Origin: Ectocarpus siliculosus
Lineage: Eukaryota > Sar > Phaeophyceae > Ectocarpales > Ectocarpaceae
Length of the DNA: 64,000 nt
Assembly: GCA_000310025.1 (NCBI GenBank)
Contig: FN649741.1
Span: 461,953 to 525,952 of the forward strand
Direction: 5' to 3'
Under the pieces are notes generated by a model, which was not told the DNA's origin, did not search any database, and worked only from the letters and a program-made list of their open reading frames with translations. The position numbers were made by a program, and so were the translations under genes. How positions within the stretch are numbered: the stretch's first letter is position 1; every line of letters starts with the position of its first letter. Positions 35,168 through 45,643 of this stretch are shown in pieces.

Positions 35168-37342
35168 CTATCAAGCCTCGCCAGGCTAGCCAGGTCGTCA
35201 AGGACTTATCAGAGCTTCTTCCTCTTGAGCGGGCCAAGGTTAGTGAAGGTGTCCCCCCTGTTACCTACCATACAGCGGAATAGTCTTCGGTACGCATCGA
35301 TGGCGAAGTGCCTCCCTCACGTGTGTCCACGGAGGTTAGCGAAGTTCAACGGCAACAGTGTTACTCTCCCGCTAAGACTGTTTGCGTTACGTGCGGCTGA
35401 CCGGACTAGGATTCTCCCACAAACCAGCAGTTCGGCCGAAGCAGCCGGAGCTTCAATATTTTTCTATCACGACGTTCGATGCTACAGTAACTCGGACGGT
35501 TCGGACGGTGTTGTCCCCTCGTGCGTCGAAGGCGCTGTTGATGTATGGCGACGCTACAGCAGTATAGCGTGGACTGTGTGTACTTTCTAGGCTGCTTTGG
35601 CAATTGCCATGGTTCTCGGTCGTTGCCTTGGGTTCGTTTTTGAAGAAACGACATCTCGCTCAACTATTTAAGAAAATATTTTCTAGTGAGCATCGATGTT
35701 CTCATTGCCCCCTTCGGCTTTGAAACCCTTGTTGCGACTTCCCCATCGCGCAGCTCAATCACCTCAAGCGTATACGGTCATCTCAACACCCGGAAACCGG
35801 GAGATTGCTGCAAGTGCTCCTGTCGCCCCCCGACATGTACCACGCCCTCGACGAGGCCAAGCGCAAGGAAATCGTGGAGCGGTATGGTCTTGAGCCCACC
35901 GTGCACGCTGTTCCCAAGCTTGAGCCTCGAACACGGGCACAGTTCCTGAGTGGGGGCTCTGCGTGGCCGATGATATTTCACCACAGGTGATGTCTTACTC
36001 TTACTCCTTTTCGCTTCTGAACCCGACCGTTGGCGTCGCGTGGTCTATTGCCACAGGCTTCATCTGGTTTTGTATGTGGCCGGCTACAGGGCTGGCTTGA
36101 GGCATGCGCACTACCAAAGGCCATCGTGCTCAAGCCAGCTCTAGGTTTATCACAGCAGTCTCAGCAGAGGCGATCGCGGCCGGAGCAACTCTTCTATTTA
36201 GGTTGCATCTTGGGATGTCCAAGAAGGTAGGACTCCATTCCCCAACATGTACCGTTGTTCCTGCTTGTTGTACGCACCCCCTCCCCCCGTATGTTTGCTA
36301 CCCAGCACATCTGAGGAAGCCCGGCGGGCCGCCAGAGTCATCCCTGAACAAGACGCTCTCGACGCCATTGGCTTCATGAGAGACGCCCTCGTCGATGCGG
36401 AGACGGGGAGGCAGCAAAACGGGGGCCGACCAACGGTCGGAGCGGTGCTGGTCGACCCCTTGGGGGGATGCGGGGGTCGAAGGGGGAGGGTCGTTGCAAC
36501 GGCCTCAAGAGAGAGGCAGAAGGTTCGCGACGAGGAGCCGGCGTCCATGAGAGATCACCCCCTGCATCACGCCGTCATGCTGTGCGTGCAAGGGGTGGGG
36601 AGAGCGCTAGCGGCCGGATCGAGACAAGAGAAAGTTGCACGAAAGCAAGAGGAAGATTCAGCAGGGGGCAAGCTGGGAAAGGAGCGGGAGGGGAAGGGGT
36701 CGGAGAGTTTATGCAGCGATGCAGACCCTCCTGGCGGGGTAGTGGAGGTGCTGTCTCCCGAGCAGTATTTGTGTACAGGCTTCGACCTCTACGTCACGCG
36801 GGAACCTTGCCTGATGTGAGTACACAAGCCGAGCGTGGGATGTGTGGCTGTGAAGCACTTCCTGGACAACCGCGGTTGTTGACAGACCATGAGTGCAGCA
36901 CGTTTTCACCGATATCATGCGAGCGAAGGTACGGCTGACACGCTCCGAGAGCAGCTTGGTGCGGAATTTTGCGATGACGCCGCGGATACCAGTAGGAAAC
37001 ACGAAACGCAGCTCACTTGACCGTGATTTTCTGGAGCATGTTGTCTTGCTGTTGTACCAGTATATCGTCACAGTTTGCGCTTGCATATTCACCCGCGCCG
37101 ACTTCGCACTGCTTCGCTCACCCTCTCTTCACAGGTGCGCTATGGCGCTGGTACATAGCAGGGTTCGACGGGTGATCTACGGTGTTCGGGATACGGAGCG
37201 AGGGTGTTTGGGCTCGGTGACGATGCTGCACACTCTCACGTCGCTCAATCATAACTACAGAGTATTCGAGGGTGTGTGTGCGGATGAGTGTCGGCAGTCC
37301 TTGTCGGACAGAGAGTCGAAGCATGCAGCGGTTTTGCCGTAA
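35168..37342 (+). CDS. TAD3: tRNA adenosine-34 deaminase subunit ADAT3/TAD3 (5' end unresolved)
   Basis: Exons seen: about 35168-35238, 35754-35986, 36306-36815 and 37135-37342, with consistent phases. Exon order gives AIKPRQASQVVKDLSELLPL, then LNHLKRIRSS (the family's HLKR motif), PKLEPRTRAQFLSGGSAWP, the deaminase active-site region HPLHHAVM, and the second zinc motif EPCLM|CAMALVHSRVRRVIYG, split by an intron, ending with LGSVTMLHTLTSLNHNYRVF. ADAT3 pairs with ADAT2 to convert A34 to inosine in the tRNA anticodon. As in other ADAT3 proteins the proton-shuttle Glu of HAE is replaced (HAV here), so this is the structural, tRNA-binding partner; the catalytic ADAT2 is not in the window. A charged Gly/Lys/Glu insert of about 50 residues separates the two zinc motifs. 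A short first exon with the ATG is missing. Confidence 0.9.
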
Positions 37343-38659
37343 ATATGAACACATTGCCCTTCACGTCAGTGAATCCTCACAGAAATCAATCATTGAGCCG
37401 TTCCGTGCAAGTCACACTCTGAGGTCCTACACAGGCAGTACAGGTGTGTAGCCTACACTGCTCTCCTGTTGCCTACAAGTGTCTCGCCGTCGACGAATCC
37501 TGCAGAGGCGGCAACAAAGGGCGCAGATACGGCAAACGCTTGCCTAAGTCGAAACACACGACAACCCTAACCATGCACCCAAGAATGGCTGCACGAGCAG
37601 TGGTGTTTCCGCAGTGGTTCTCATGGAAAGCAACTCTCGTTGAACCGAAGGCATTTTTATTGACGACAGAATGATACAGCATGCTAACGGGGTCGTTTCT
37701 ATCCGCAGTGACACCACCAGGAGGAACCTCAACTTTTAGTACAGTACAGTACTCATCTCGATACACTCGGATAAACCGTGGTACAACTGAAAAGTGCTCA
37801 CTCAAGCTGTGAGGGTCATCACTCTGTTTTGTATTTTCTAACTTCAATCTCAATCATGCAATATTTACAGCCTGTGGAGGTTACCTAGGTGTGCTAAGAC
37901 AACATCACAGCAGTATCCCTTTGGACGAATTCCGAACCTGAAAACTGATTGGTGCCGAAAGAAAGCGCGTGCAGCATGCTCACAGCTGCTAGCGCCTTGG
38001 ACATGCGGCCTTCGAAAACAGCAAGGCAGGTAAAAGACATGGTAATATTGGTGTCACGGAGATTGGCAGATTTCCAGGACATGTAAACGGGCTAGTCACC
38101 CACGCTTAGGTGAGTAGCCCGCGTACATGTTCTCGAAACATCAGTCTCCGTACACAAAACAACCATGTCTCACTATTGCGGTGCTATTTACGTAGACTGT
38201 GTCCCCAAGGAGCTAGGAACCCTCAGCAAGCTGCAGTCGCCTGTTCTCCGCAACAACCATCTTACAGGGTTCAATTGTAGGAACGCGTCAAAACGGTTCG
38301 CTAACGCTTGGCTGTTCTACGACATGTTCTCCACCTCTAGACTAAATAGTCTATGGTTGCTGCCAACGATTTTCGCACATTCTACCCTCGCAAACGACCA
38401 CCAAACACCTGAAGCAACACGCCAGATTCGAAAACCACACATGGTCTGGGGAAAAGGAAAAAAAAAACGATTGGCAAAGCCAACAGTCCCTTGGGCACAG
38501 CCCCAGCCCCAACCGCGCTCGGAAACGCTTCAAGCTTCGTGTACTGCATGTGGGGTGATGGGCATACGTCATCCCGACAGCACAGACATGCATACGCTTG
38601 CCCTCCCGCCCACTCTTCTTACAGACGTTGCACTCACGCCTGCCCTAGCAACAATTTTT
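37343..38659. other. Convergent spacer ADAT3 / SIVA-like gene, mostly a foldback element
   Basis: No conserved protein. A long frame at 37473-37853 (minus) has no recognisable domain. The right part is a large palindrome, listed separately. Confidence 0.5.
37860..38345. mobile_element. Large imperfect foldback (palindromic) element
   Basis: Two arms of about 240 nt meet near 38104. The inner arms match strongly: ACATGTAAACGGGCTAGTCACC against the reverse complement of GGTGAGTAGCCCGCGTACATGT. Matching continues outward through GACATGGTAATATTGGTGTCACGG / GACATGGTTGTTTTGTGTACGG, TGCAGCATGCTC / TGCAGCTTGCTG and CTAGCGCCTTGG / CTAGCTCCTTGG, and fades near 37860 and 38345. It could be a foldback transposon or MITE, or a source of hairpin RNA. 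Confidence 0.7.
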
Positions 38660-39078
38660 CTAGCAAGATTCGAGTCTCTCATCCTGATAGCATGGCGGGC
38701 AGAAGTAGCACTCAAACTGCGAGTTGTAATCTGCCGCCAAGCACAGACTGCAGTGAGGAACTTCGCAAGCGGAGCACCTCTGCCAGCATGCTTGGCACGC
38801 AGCACGATCACAAAACGAACACAAAATGTCCCCGCCCGCCGTCCCTAGCGCGCCTCTGCAAGCGTAGCAGGCAGGCCCACCCTCTTCCCGAGGTTCGGCT
38901 CCTACACCGACGTCAACATCCATTGCACCGTCTCCTCTGCTTGTAGTTCCGGCACACTCCCCATCGCAGAGTTCTGCATCGGGGTTTCGACCAGAACACT
39001 CTGATGGAGGCGTGCAAGGCAGTCCGGGTACCGCAAACATGGCGTCGATTTTGAGCTGGACCAGCGTTCGCCCAGCGC
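38660..39078 (-). CDS. SIVA-like cysteine-rich protein (5' exon uncertain)
   Basis: The open exon ends at 38660. Its C-terminal 60 residues carry a dense Cys pattern: CYACRGALG, ILCSFCDRAACQACW, RCSACEVPHCSLC, then ECYFCPPC. Order and spacing match the double zinc-binding C-terminus of the animal SIVA1 family, including the region where SIVA1 has CxxCxRALCxxC. Upstream, TLVQLKIDAM resembles the PLQLKV segment near the SIVA N-terminus, followed by an acidic Gly-rich linker. An ATG lies at 39040, but similarity begins before it, so I place the exon start at the acceptor near 39078 and expect a short 5' exon. SIVA1 binds receptors and E3-ligase partners in animals; the role in an alga is unknown. 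Confidence 0.68.
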
Positions 39079-40305
39079 CTGTGCCGGATGATAGGAGGAA
39101 GCACCGTGGTGAAATTGGTGTCGTGGTTAGCGTGTCGGAGGAGAAAACGGGCGTCGAAAGTAAGATAGCGTTACTCCTGTGTGGAACGAGAGAGCGGTGT
39201 TCGATACGTCAAATGGTATGGGAAAACGATCCCTCGAACGGCACAAGCCAAACTCGACACACGACACAGGTCAAAGGATTTCGAGGTAGAGAGGGATAGA
39301 CACATCGACTGCAGGAGGTCGGTGCCGCATCAAGACGCCAAATACTTTTAAAGCTTTTTCAGCATTTTGGGTTGGATTTTAGCAGCAGATACCGGAAAGG
39401 CAAAGCGTTTTTGAGACCGCACCGGGACGCAATTCGGCACGGTGTTGAGCACTACATATACAGTATACTATAATACTTGTCACCCAGACGACGTAAGATT
39501 TTCGCCCCAAGAATCCTTGAGAACGAGGAGCTTGTCAGCCCAAGCTTGGCAAGTCAGAGCGGTGATGACGGCCGATGCGATGCAGCTGTTCCTTGTATCG
39601 TAGCATCAGAATCACGGCTGAGACGGTATGTATTCAGGAACATGCATGTATGCATACAATGAGATAAAAACAACGCTGCAGCAGTACTCGAAGTTGGACG
39701 AGCGTGAGCGAGAGACGCGAGGAGCGGATCCTGATCATGAGGGCTCGTATGCATAATAAGATGGCCGTCGCAGGCCGGTGCACGGAGTGCTTGCCCTCCT
39801 CGCAGCAGCTTACCAGAAAATGTGGGCAGACAACAACGTTCTTACGGGCATCGACGGAAAAATTTACACGTACAAAAGTTGTCCAGTGGGGAATCGCTCG
39901 CCCCCCAGTGCATTCTCCAAGCGCTTCACCCGTGCAGCCAAGTTGCGGTACTCTGGGATGCCATTTCCAACACTCAACACCATGCCACAACCGCAGGTGC
40001 TCAGCTAAACAAACAAACCCTCCCAGTGTCCGACGGCGGCGTTCCTCTTGGGAGCACAAACCAAGACTCGTGGGAGGTTGACACCTTCTCAATCCGGTAT
40101 CGACGCTCTCCGAAATAAAATGACAAACAAGGGCGCTAATTTTCAAGCTAGTTGTATCGGGGTTTGGTGTATGTATGTGTGTATGGTACATGCGTCCAGA
40201 GGGAGCGAATTGACAAATGAAGAGCATTTGTTTACGATTTTTGAACGCCGCTGTGGTCCGAACCACTCTGAGCGTTGCCGCCAAAAAAATGGTCAGGGCT
40301 TTTAC
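39079..40305. other. Stretch with one candidate exon, otherwise unassigned
   Basis: A protein-like segment on the minus strand at 39864-40007 reads VGNGIPEYRNLAARVKRLEN and ends RFPTGQLLYV-stop, behind a plausible TTTAG acceptor. It may be the last exon of the gene starting at 40765, but the phase does not match the best donor there. The rest shows nothing convincing; an AT-rich TATACAGTATACTATAATACTT run lies at 39458-39479. Confidence 0.35.
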
Positions 40306-40765
40306 CTGCGCCCCCTGTTGCCGCGGTAGACACAGCCTCCTCGTCCAGGCACTCGCGTTCACCCTTCTCCAAAGACGGTCTCGTTCCTGCTCTCGTGTCC
40401 CTGCGGCCTTCTCTTGCGCCCCAGATGCCGCCCGACCAACAGCCCCGCTCAACATCCGCACCTACAGCGGCAATGGCACTACTTGAAGAGGAGCTATCGG
40501 CCTCCTCTCTGCGATGCCGTTCTTGCAGCGCTTCTCTCGTCCACCACTGCTTTGTCTCGAAATTCTCGCTCGTGTTGACATCCAGGTCTTCATGGGCTGG
40601 GGGTGATGGTGGTCTTGTTGTTTCGGTTGTTGTTGTTGCCGCGATCCTTGCTCGCTTTTTCGCAAGTACCCCGCCGTCCACCTCGACCTCGAAAGGGAGA
40701 CGGGAAACGAGCGGCTTCTCGAAAACAAAAAAGGCTCCTCGCTTCCTTGTGGTGCTCATGGCCAT
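40306..40765 (-). CDS. Unrecognised low-complexity protein, first exon
   Basis: The exon starts at ATG 40765 (MAMSTTRKRGAFFVFEKP) and ends at a good CAG|GTAAAA donor. The first 25 residues look folded (GAFFVFEKPLVSRLPFEVEV), followed by KKRAR, a Thr/Pro stretch, an FETKQWWTREALQERHRREE helix, a Ser run and charged Gly/Arg sequence. I do not recognise the family. Composition and codon use match the neighbouring real exons, and it sits divergent to thioredoxin with a 344-bp spacer. Downstream exons are unresolved; 39864-40007 is a candidate. Confidence 0.5.
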
Positions 40766-41109
40766 CACGCCCCGTCGTTACTGCGTACGGCGCATGTATC
40801 GTATGGTGTCGAGTGCCGATGTGAGTTGTTTTGCGTGGCGGAGAGACGAGATGTGCAAGGGGTGCAACCGGTGCTTGCTTGCTCCAGGGAGCACGCAGAC
40901 AATATATTTGAGAGGAGGGGGGGATGTGAGAGGGCATGTATCCCTTTCGGCGGGATGGGGTAGGCCGGTGTGTGCGTGAACACCAGCTGGGTCGTGACAC
41001 AGCAGCAGCACAGCCAGCAGCAGTCACGCAGACATAGGGTAGCTCGGGAGGGTAGCTCTCATTCTAGCGCTCCCTCGGCGATCAGCGTTTGCTCTCCGAA
41101 AGAAGGGGA
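40766..41109. promoter_or_regulatory. Divergent promoter region, unknown gene / thioredoxin
   Basis: A 344-bp spacer between opposed ATGs. It contains an ACAATATATTTGAGAGG AT-rich stretch near 40898-40915 and several CAGCAG words. Assignment as promoter is by position. Confidence 0.35.
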
Positions 41110-42953
41110 ATGGTAGCCTTGTCATGGTGTTGTCGATTAATAGCAGGAAGGACCGCGGGCGAGGTATGCTCGGTGTTGCTGCTCCTGCTGGCGTGCGCCA
41201 CCCCAGGAGTCTCATTCATCCAGGGCAGAGGGATCGCGAGACAAAGGACTTTTAGCTATGGGGTGGGCAGGATCGAGCGATTGCAGGCGTCTTCCAAGGG
41301 GTGAGTGTGTTCTGCGCTCGATGCCTCAACAATGGCACACATGTTTGCGAAAACGGAAATGGCAGCAGGCAGCCGGCACCGAGCCGTGTTGTACACGTAC
41401 ACCGGGGCATCGTGCGCTAGTGAGCGATCATGTTGAGACCTTGGGCCTTGTACACTGCACTCACCAAGCTACTCATGCGTGCTGCAATTGATACTCTGGC
41501 GTGTACATCGCATGCCTTACCCTAGCTTGATACTTTCAAAGAAGTTTCAAACATGTGTTGATTGTAGTTCAAAAAATCAAACGCTGACGCGCTACAGCTC
41601 TTGATCTCCCTCCCCCCCCCCAAACCGCTGCAACAAACATTCATGTGGTGGCCGCGCTGGTGCTGCCCAGCAGGGCTTACCCGCCCCCACCCCGCAGATT
41701 GCGAGGGCGTGGGCTGTACATGGATGCAAGAAGTTGTGCTCCCGAGATTACGGATGATAGTTTCGAGGCAGAGGTGCTTGACGAGGATCGACCAGTGCTC
41801 GTCTTCTTTCGGGCTGCGTGGTGAGACAGACATGAGAGGAGATGGCGAGCGAGGTTTTTCAACGATGAGGTTTCACTCCGCTTTACGGCAGTGTGCAGGT
41901 AGATGAAGCTCAGTTTGTCTGGTAAATTTAGGCCGAAGTGCGCCCAGCTATTTGCTTTCACACCGTGCTCCTGCGCTTGAGAGCATGCAGGCTTTGACGT
42001 TGCGTGTTTTTCATCCCCGGCTACCTCGCTGCTTGTTTATTGATCTCTGCTGCTTCTTTGGAATGAGTGGTATTTCTCTGTAACAGCGATTAATATATAT
42101 GCAGCAGCGAGGTAGCCGGGATGAAAATATCGCAACGTAAAGCCTGCATGCTCTAAATGCAGGAGCAGGGCACAAAAGCAAATAGCAGGGCGCGCTTCGA
42201 CCTAAATTTACCAGACAAACGGAGCGTGTCTCTCGACTCTCAACAAACCAACAGTAGTGGGATTCAGGAAACGTGAAGATATTACACATTGAAGCAGAAC
42301 CAGAGTGTCCGGCCAAATCGTTATTTCCAAGTCAAAAGGTTAATTAACACCGAAACCTACAGTACTAACAAATGCGTTGGTCTCCGTTTTGCCAGCAGCA
42401 GAAGCTACGTGTTTCACGACCTGTCCTACTGCTGTATGTATGTAGCTGTACCTCGCAAAGAATGCTACCCCCCTCCCCCCGACCTGTACCTTGATTGCGT
42501 TCTGCTTTCTCATACTTTCCTTTGATGCTATGCTTTCACCTCGCTTGCGCGCATGTTTTTGTACCCTACTGACGGTACCAACCCGTCTGCTTCTTGTGTT
42601 ATGGCATGGTAGCCAACCTGCTTCGGCTGCTGCTTTCTCTGGTTAAGTGATGCCCAGCTGCTCGGCGCTGCCCAACTGCTTGCGCGTATCGTATTCGTTG
42701 TCCGTGTCATGTAAGGTGCGGCCCATGTCGCATGGTCGGCCCCATCGTAGACGAGGTTATCGCCGACCATGGCGGCAAGCTCAAGGTTTTGGAGCTGTGC
42801 ACGGACGAGAACCCCAAAACGGTAGCGGAGTTCAAGATCCGAAACATCCCCACCCTGATGCTGTTCAGCGACCGGAAAAGCGTCATGACCGTGGTCGGAG
42901 CTGTCCCGAAGAGCGCTCTCGTGAGCTCTATTAAGAAGCACATGGATCTGTGA
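41110..42953 (+). CDS. Thioredoxin, probably plastid-targeted
   Basis: Exons 41110-41300, 41698-41820 and 42716-42953, phases 2 and 2, give 183 residues. The N-terminus has a short basic start, a hydrophobic run (VCSVLLLLLACATPG), then GVSF followed by an Arg-rich stretch: a signal peptide plus transit peptide with Phe after the predicted cleavage, as used for heterokont secondary plastids. The thioredoxin fold starts at EITDDSFEAEVL, with the core strand PVLVFFRAAW. The active site WCGPC is formed across intron 2, which splits the Trp codon (TG|G). CRMVGPIVDEVI, the cis-Pro loop RNIPTLMLF and a final KSALVSSIKKH helix complete the family. Thioredoxins reduce target disulfides; a plastid m-like role is likely from the leader but not proven. 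Intron 2 carries a 318-bp foldback element. Confidence 0.93.
41908..42225. mobile_element. 318-bp foldback/MITE in thioredoxin intron 2
   Basis: Arms of about 125 nt are inverted copies: the left begins GTTTGTCTGGTAAATTTAGG and the right is its reverse complement, and both run through GCATGCAGGCTTTACGTTGCG-like sequence to GGCTACCTCGCTGC next to the loop. The loop is about 70 nt. No coding capacity and no clear target duplication. Confidence 0.8.
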
Positions 42954-44335
42954 TTGGGGATGAGAAATTGCTTCTTTTGAGTTGATCGGGCTCCTTGGTA
43001 GGGCAGGTGAAGCCATCGCAAGCGCGCGTGTTGTGTATTTCGCGGGCAGTAGAGCGGGATAGAGCGTAGGGGAGGTGCGTCAGGCCCTTGAGAGTTCGAG
43101 CGGGGGGGGCGTTCGAACCTGGGGCGAGTGCAGCCTCTTCTATCGGCACACTTACTCACCAGCAGATTTTTTTTTTTTTTGCGGGGGGGAGTTATGGCGT
43201 CCAGTTGCTATGGTGGTTGCTGGCCACCTGCCTCTTTCATAAAGTATGTGTTATCGTTTATGTTTTTGTTTTTGATCGATTACCTTGTGTTTATCGCGGT
43301 GGTCCGACGACGGTTGTTGGATTAAAGCAGATGGTTGGTGAGAATAATTACCCCGCTTTTTATTTTTGGTGCCAAGGCCACGAACAAGGGTTTTACCGAA
43401 TCTTTCTGACTCATGCATGGAGTCTGGGACGGTTTTGCCGCAACCTACTGTTCTGTAGTAGGACGTCGGGATCATTCTCGAAGAAACGTACCATTCGCGT
43501 GTGGAATTTTCACGACGCACACCCACCCATGATAGCGCAGGTTTGGTTGACTCCATGACGCATCCCATGACCCTGTACTCGTGTCGAGGCAACGATCGAT
43601 GTAGTTCAATTGAAGTTAACCTCCCTGTGGTCTTGTTCCCGCATGTACCAGCTGATAGTCTGTGTATGACGCAGAGATGCAGGTGCCCCCTCAGCACCTG
43701 TTAGCACCTGCTGGATTGGTGTTGGGTGTCATGCTCATGCTTTGCTCGACGGGCAGCACGTGCTTCACGATCATGATGACTCCGTCAGGCGGCTCAGAGG
43801 AGGTGGGTATAAACTGGGTTGCACTCACCGCAGCGTGTCGCCGTCTCAAGGGCTCCTCCTCGATTTGCTTCATTAACGTGCTAGAGGACCACGTTGCTCG
43901 AGAGAGACGCTTTCTGTATCTTGTTCGGCTGTCCATAAAAAAAACTGGCAATGCTTTGCAGTGCTAGCCGCAGCAAGTGTCTGCTTGTCGGAACAAGAGT
44001 TGGTGTCTAGGTGCTGTGCTTATCGCCGTAGCCTCTTGTCAGCCTAGCGTCAAGGTGAAGGTTGTCACCCCTGTTGGGGAAGCTTGATTGAAAGGGAACA
44101 AATGAACAGGTTACACGAACACCTATATGTTGCAACTGTTTGGCCAAACATACATGCGGCAAGTGGTTCTGTCCAGGTTACCTGTAACTTAGTGTGAAGA
44201 GGTACCTGGTACAGAAGGAGCGAGGTGGTGGCCTGCTCGAAGAAAATGCCGACCTGCTGACAATGATAACGAATGGTAGCGCTGCGATGACAACGGCCGC
44301 AGCCACGACCCCGGAAGCACTCTTCAAGGGTTTAC

Positions 44336-44932
44336 TCGGTAATGTTACCGCCGTAAAGTTACCGCCGTGGTGGGCGGTCCCGGTAGTCCGCCGTTTTACC
44401 GCTTTTTTTGGTTTTACCGCCTCCGCCAAAGTCGGTACCGCCAAAAACGCATTACCGCCTACCACCGTATTGCATTACCGCCAAATTTCTGTTTTACCGT
44501 CTCCTCCGCCAAAGTCGTTACATACCGCCAAAAAACGAATTACCGCATACCGCCAAAACAACTTTCCACCGTATTGCATTACCGCCAAATTTCTGTTTTA
44601 CCGCCTCCGCGAAAGTTGTTACCGCCACAAAACGCAATACCGCCTACCTCCACAACAAGTACCGCCAAATGGCATCACCGCCGTATGGCATTACAGTACC
44701 GCCAACTTTCTGTTTTACGGCCTCCTCCGCCAAAGTCGTTACCGCCAGAAAACGCAATACTGCGCCGCCAAAATAATTACCGCCGTTTACGGCCAAAATA
44801 ATATTTCATCGCCTCCGCCGAAGTCGGTACCGCCAAAAACCGAATTGCCACCTACCGCCAAATTAACCACCGCCAAAGGGCATTACCGCCGAAAGCATAT
44901 CTGCCTAAAAAACCGTTACCGAGTAAACCCTT
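44336..44932. mobile_element. ACCGCC-repeat element with terminal inverted repeats
   Basis: The ends are AAGGGTTTACTCGGTAA and its inverse TTACCGAGTAAACCCTT. Between them the sequence is built of dozens of TTACCGCC/TACCGCCAAA words with recurring longer blocks (CAAATTTCTGTTTTACCG occurs three times). No protein-coding logic. Target duplication not evident. Confidence 0.75.
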
Positions 44933-45531
44933 TCGTCAATGCTTCTAGGGGACAACGCCGGACCCCTGACACTGACACTTGACACTGACTCTGCTCAACA
45001 ACCAAGGACGAATCAATCGAAATGCGACGACACACCCATGGCACCCCCCCACCTACGCACCTACACACCACTAGGGCAGGCAGTAGTCCACTAAGAGGGT
45101 AAGGATTTATCTCCAACGCCACGTGATAAAAAAATACAACATGTTACTGGAGATAGACCGGACGGGTACAAAGCACCGCGCACGAGGCCCTAGACTACTG
45201 TAGACTTGTGTAGTAGTTCAAAGACTCGGAGACTCGTCGCATTCTGTTCTTCACCCAACAAATAGATCTATCTTCTCGCCGAGCCAATCGTACAAAAAAA
45301 GGCAGTAAAACAGAATAATAAGACTCCCTCCCGTGAAGTTCGGGGTACAATAGCTGCAGCTCGGTTTAACACATGGGCGAGCAGATATTTCAACGCGGTT
45401 TCAACAGGACCAAGACAGAGGCACTTGGCACCTCCCTACGACCTCCACCAGAGCATCAGTTGCTGAGCGCGCTCTTGGCATCGCATCTGGTCCAGTCCGG
45501 ATTCCTACTACACCCTTGAGCTACTTTGTCC

Positions 45532-45556
45532 CATGTCCATGTCCATGTCCATGTCC
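45532..45556 (+). repeat. GTCCAT hexanucleotide repeat
   Basis: Four GTCCAT units plus a partial one, just downstream of the aldo/keto reductase stop. Confidence 0.8.
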
Positions 45557-45643
45557 ATCTCCCAGGCCCCTGTTGGGCGAGGTGCCTGCGTCCTCCACCT
45601 TCCCCATTGGATGGCACCAAGCTAAGCCTGCTCCGCTTGTAGT

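Larger units (their letters stand above)
42954..45643. other. Convergent spacer thioredoxin / aldo-keto reductase
   Basis: About 2.7 kb without a supportable gene. It holds a T14 run at 43168-43181, a 597-bp ACCGCC-repeat element (44336-44932) and a short GTCCAT hexanucleotide run (45532-45556). Confidence 0.5.

Noticed and set aside
37473-37853. 126-codon minus-strand frame beside the foldback
   Set aside because: No recognisable domain, contains CAGTACAGTAC repeat words typical of spacers, and no splice or promoter support.
39634-40461. Long minus-strand frame of 275 codons
   Set aside because: It overlaps the better-supported exon 40306-40765 in another frame and its composition looks like a shadow; no domain.
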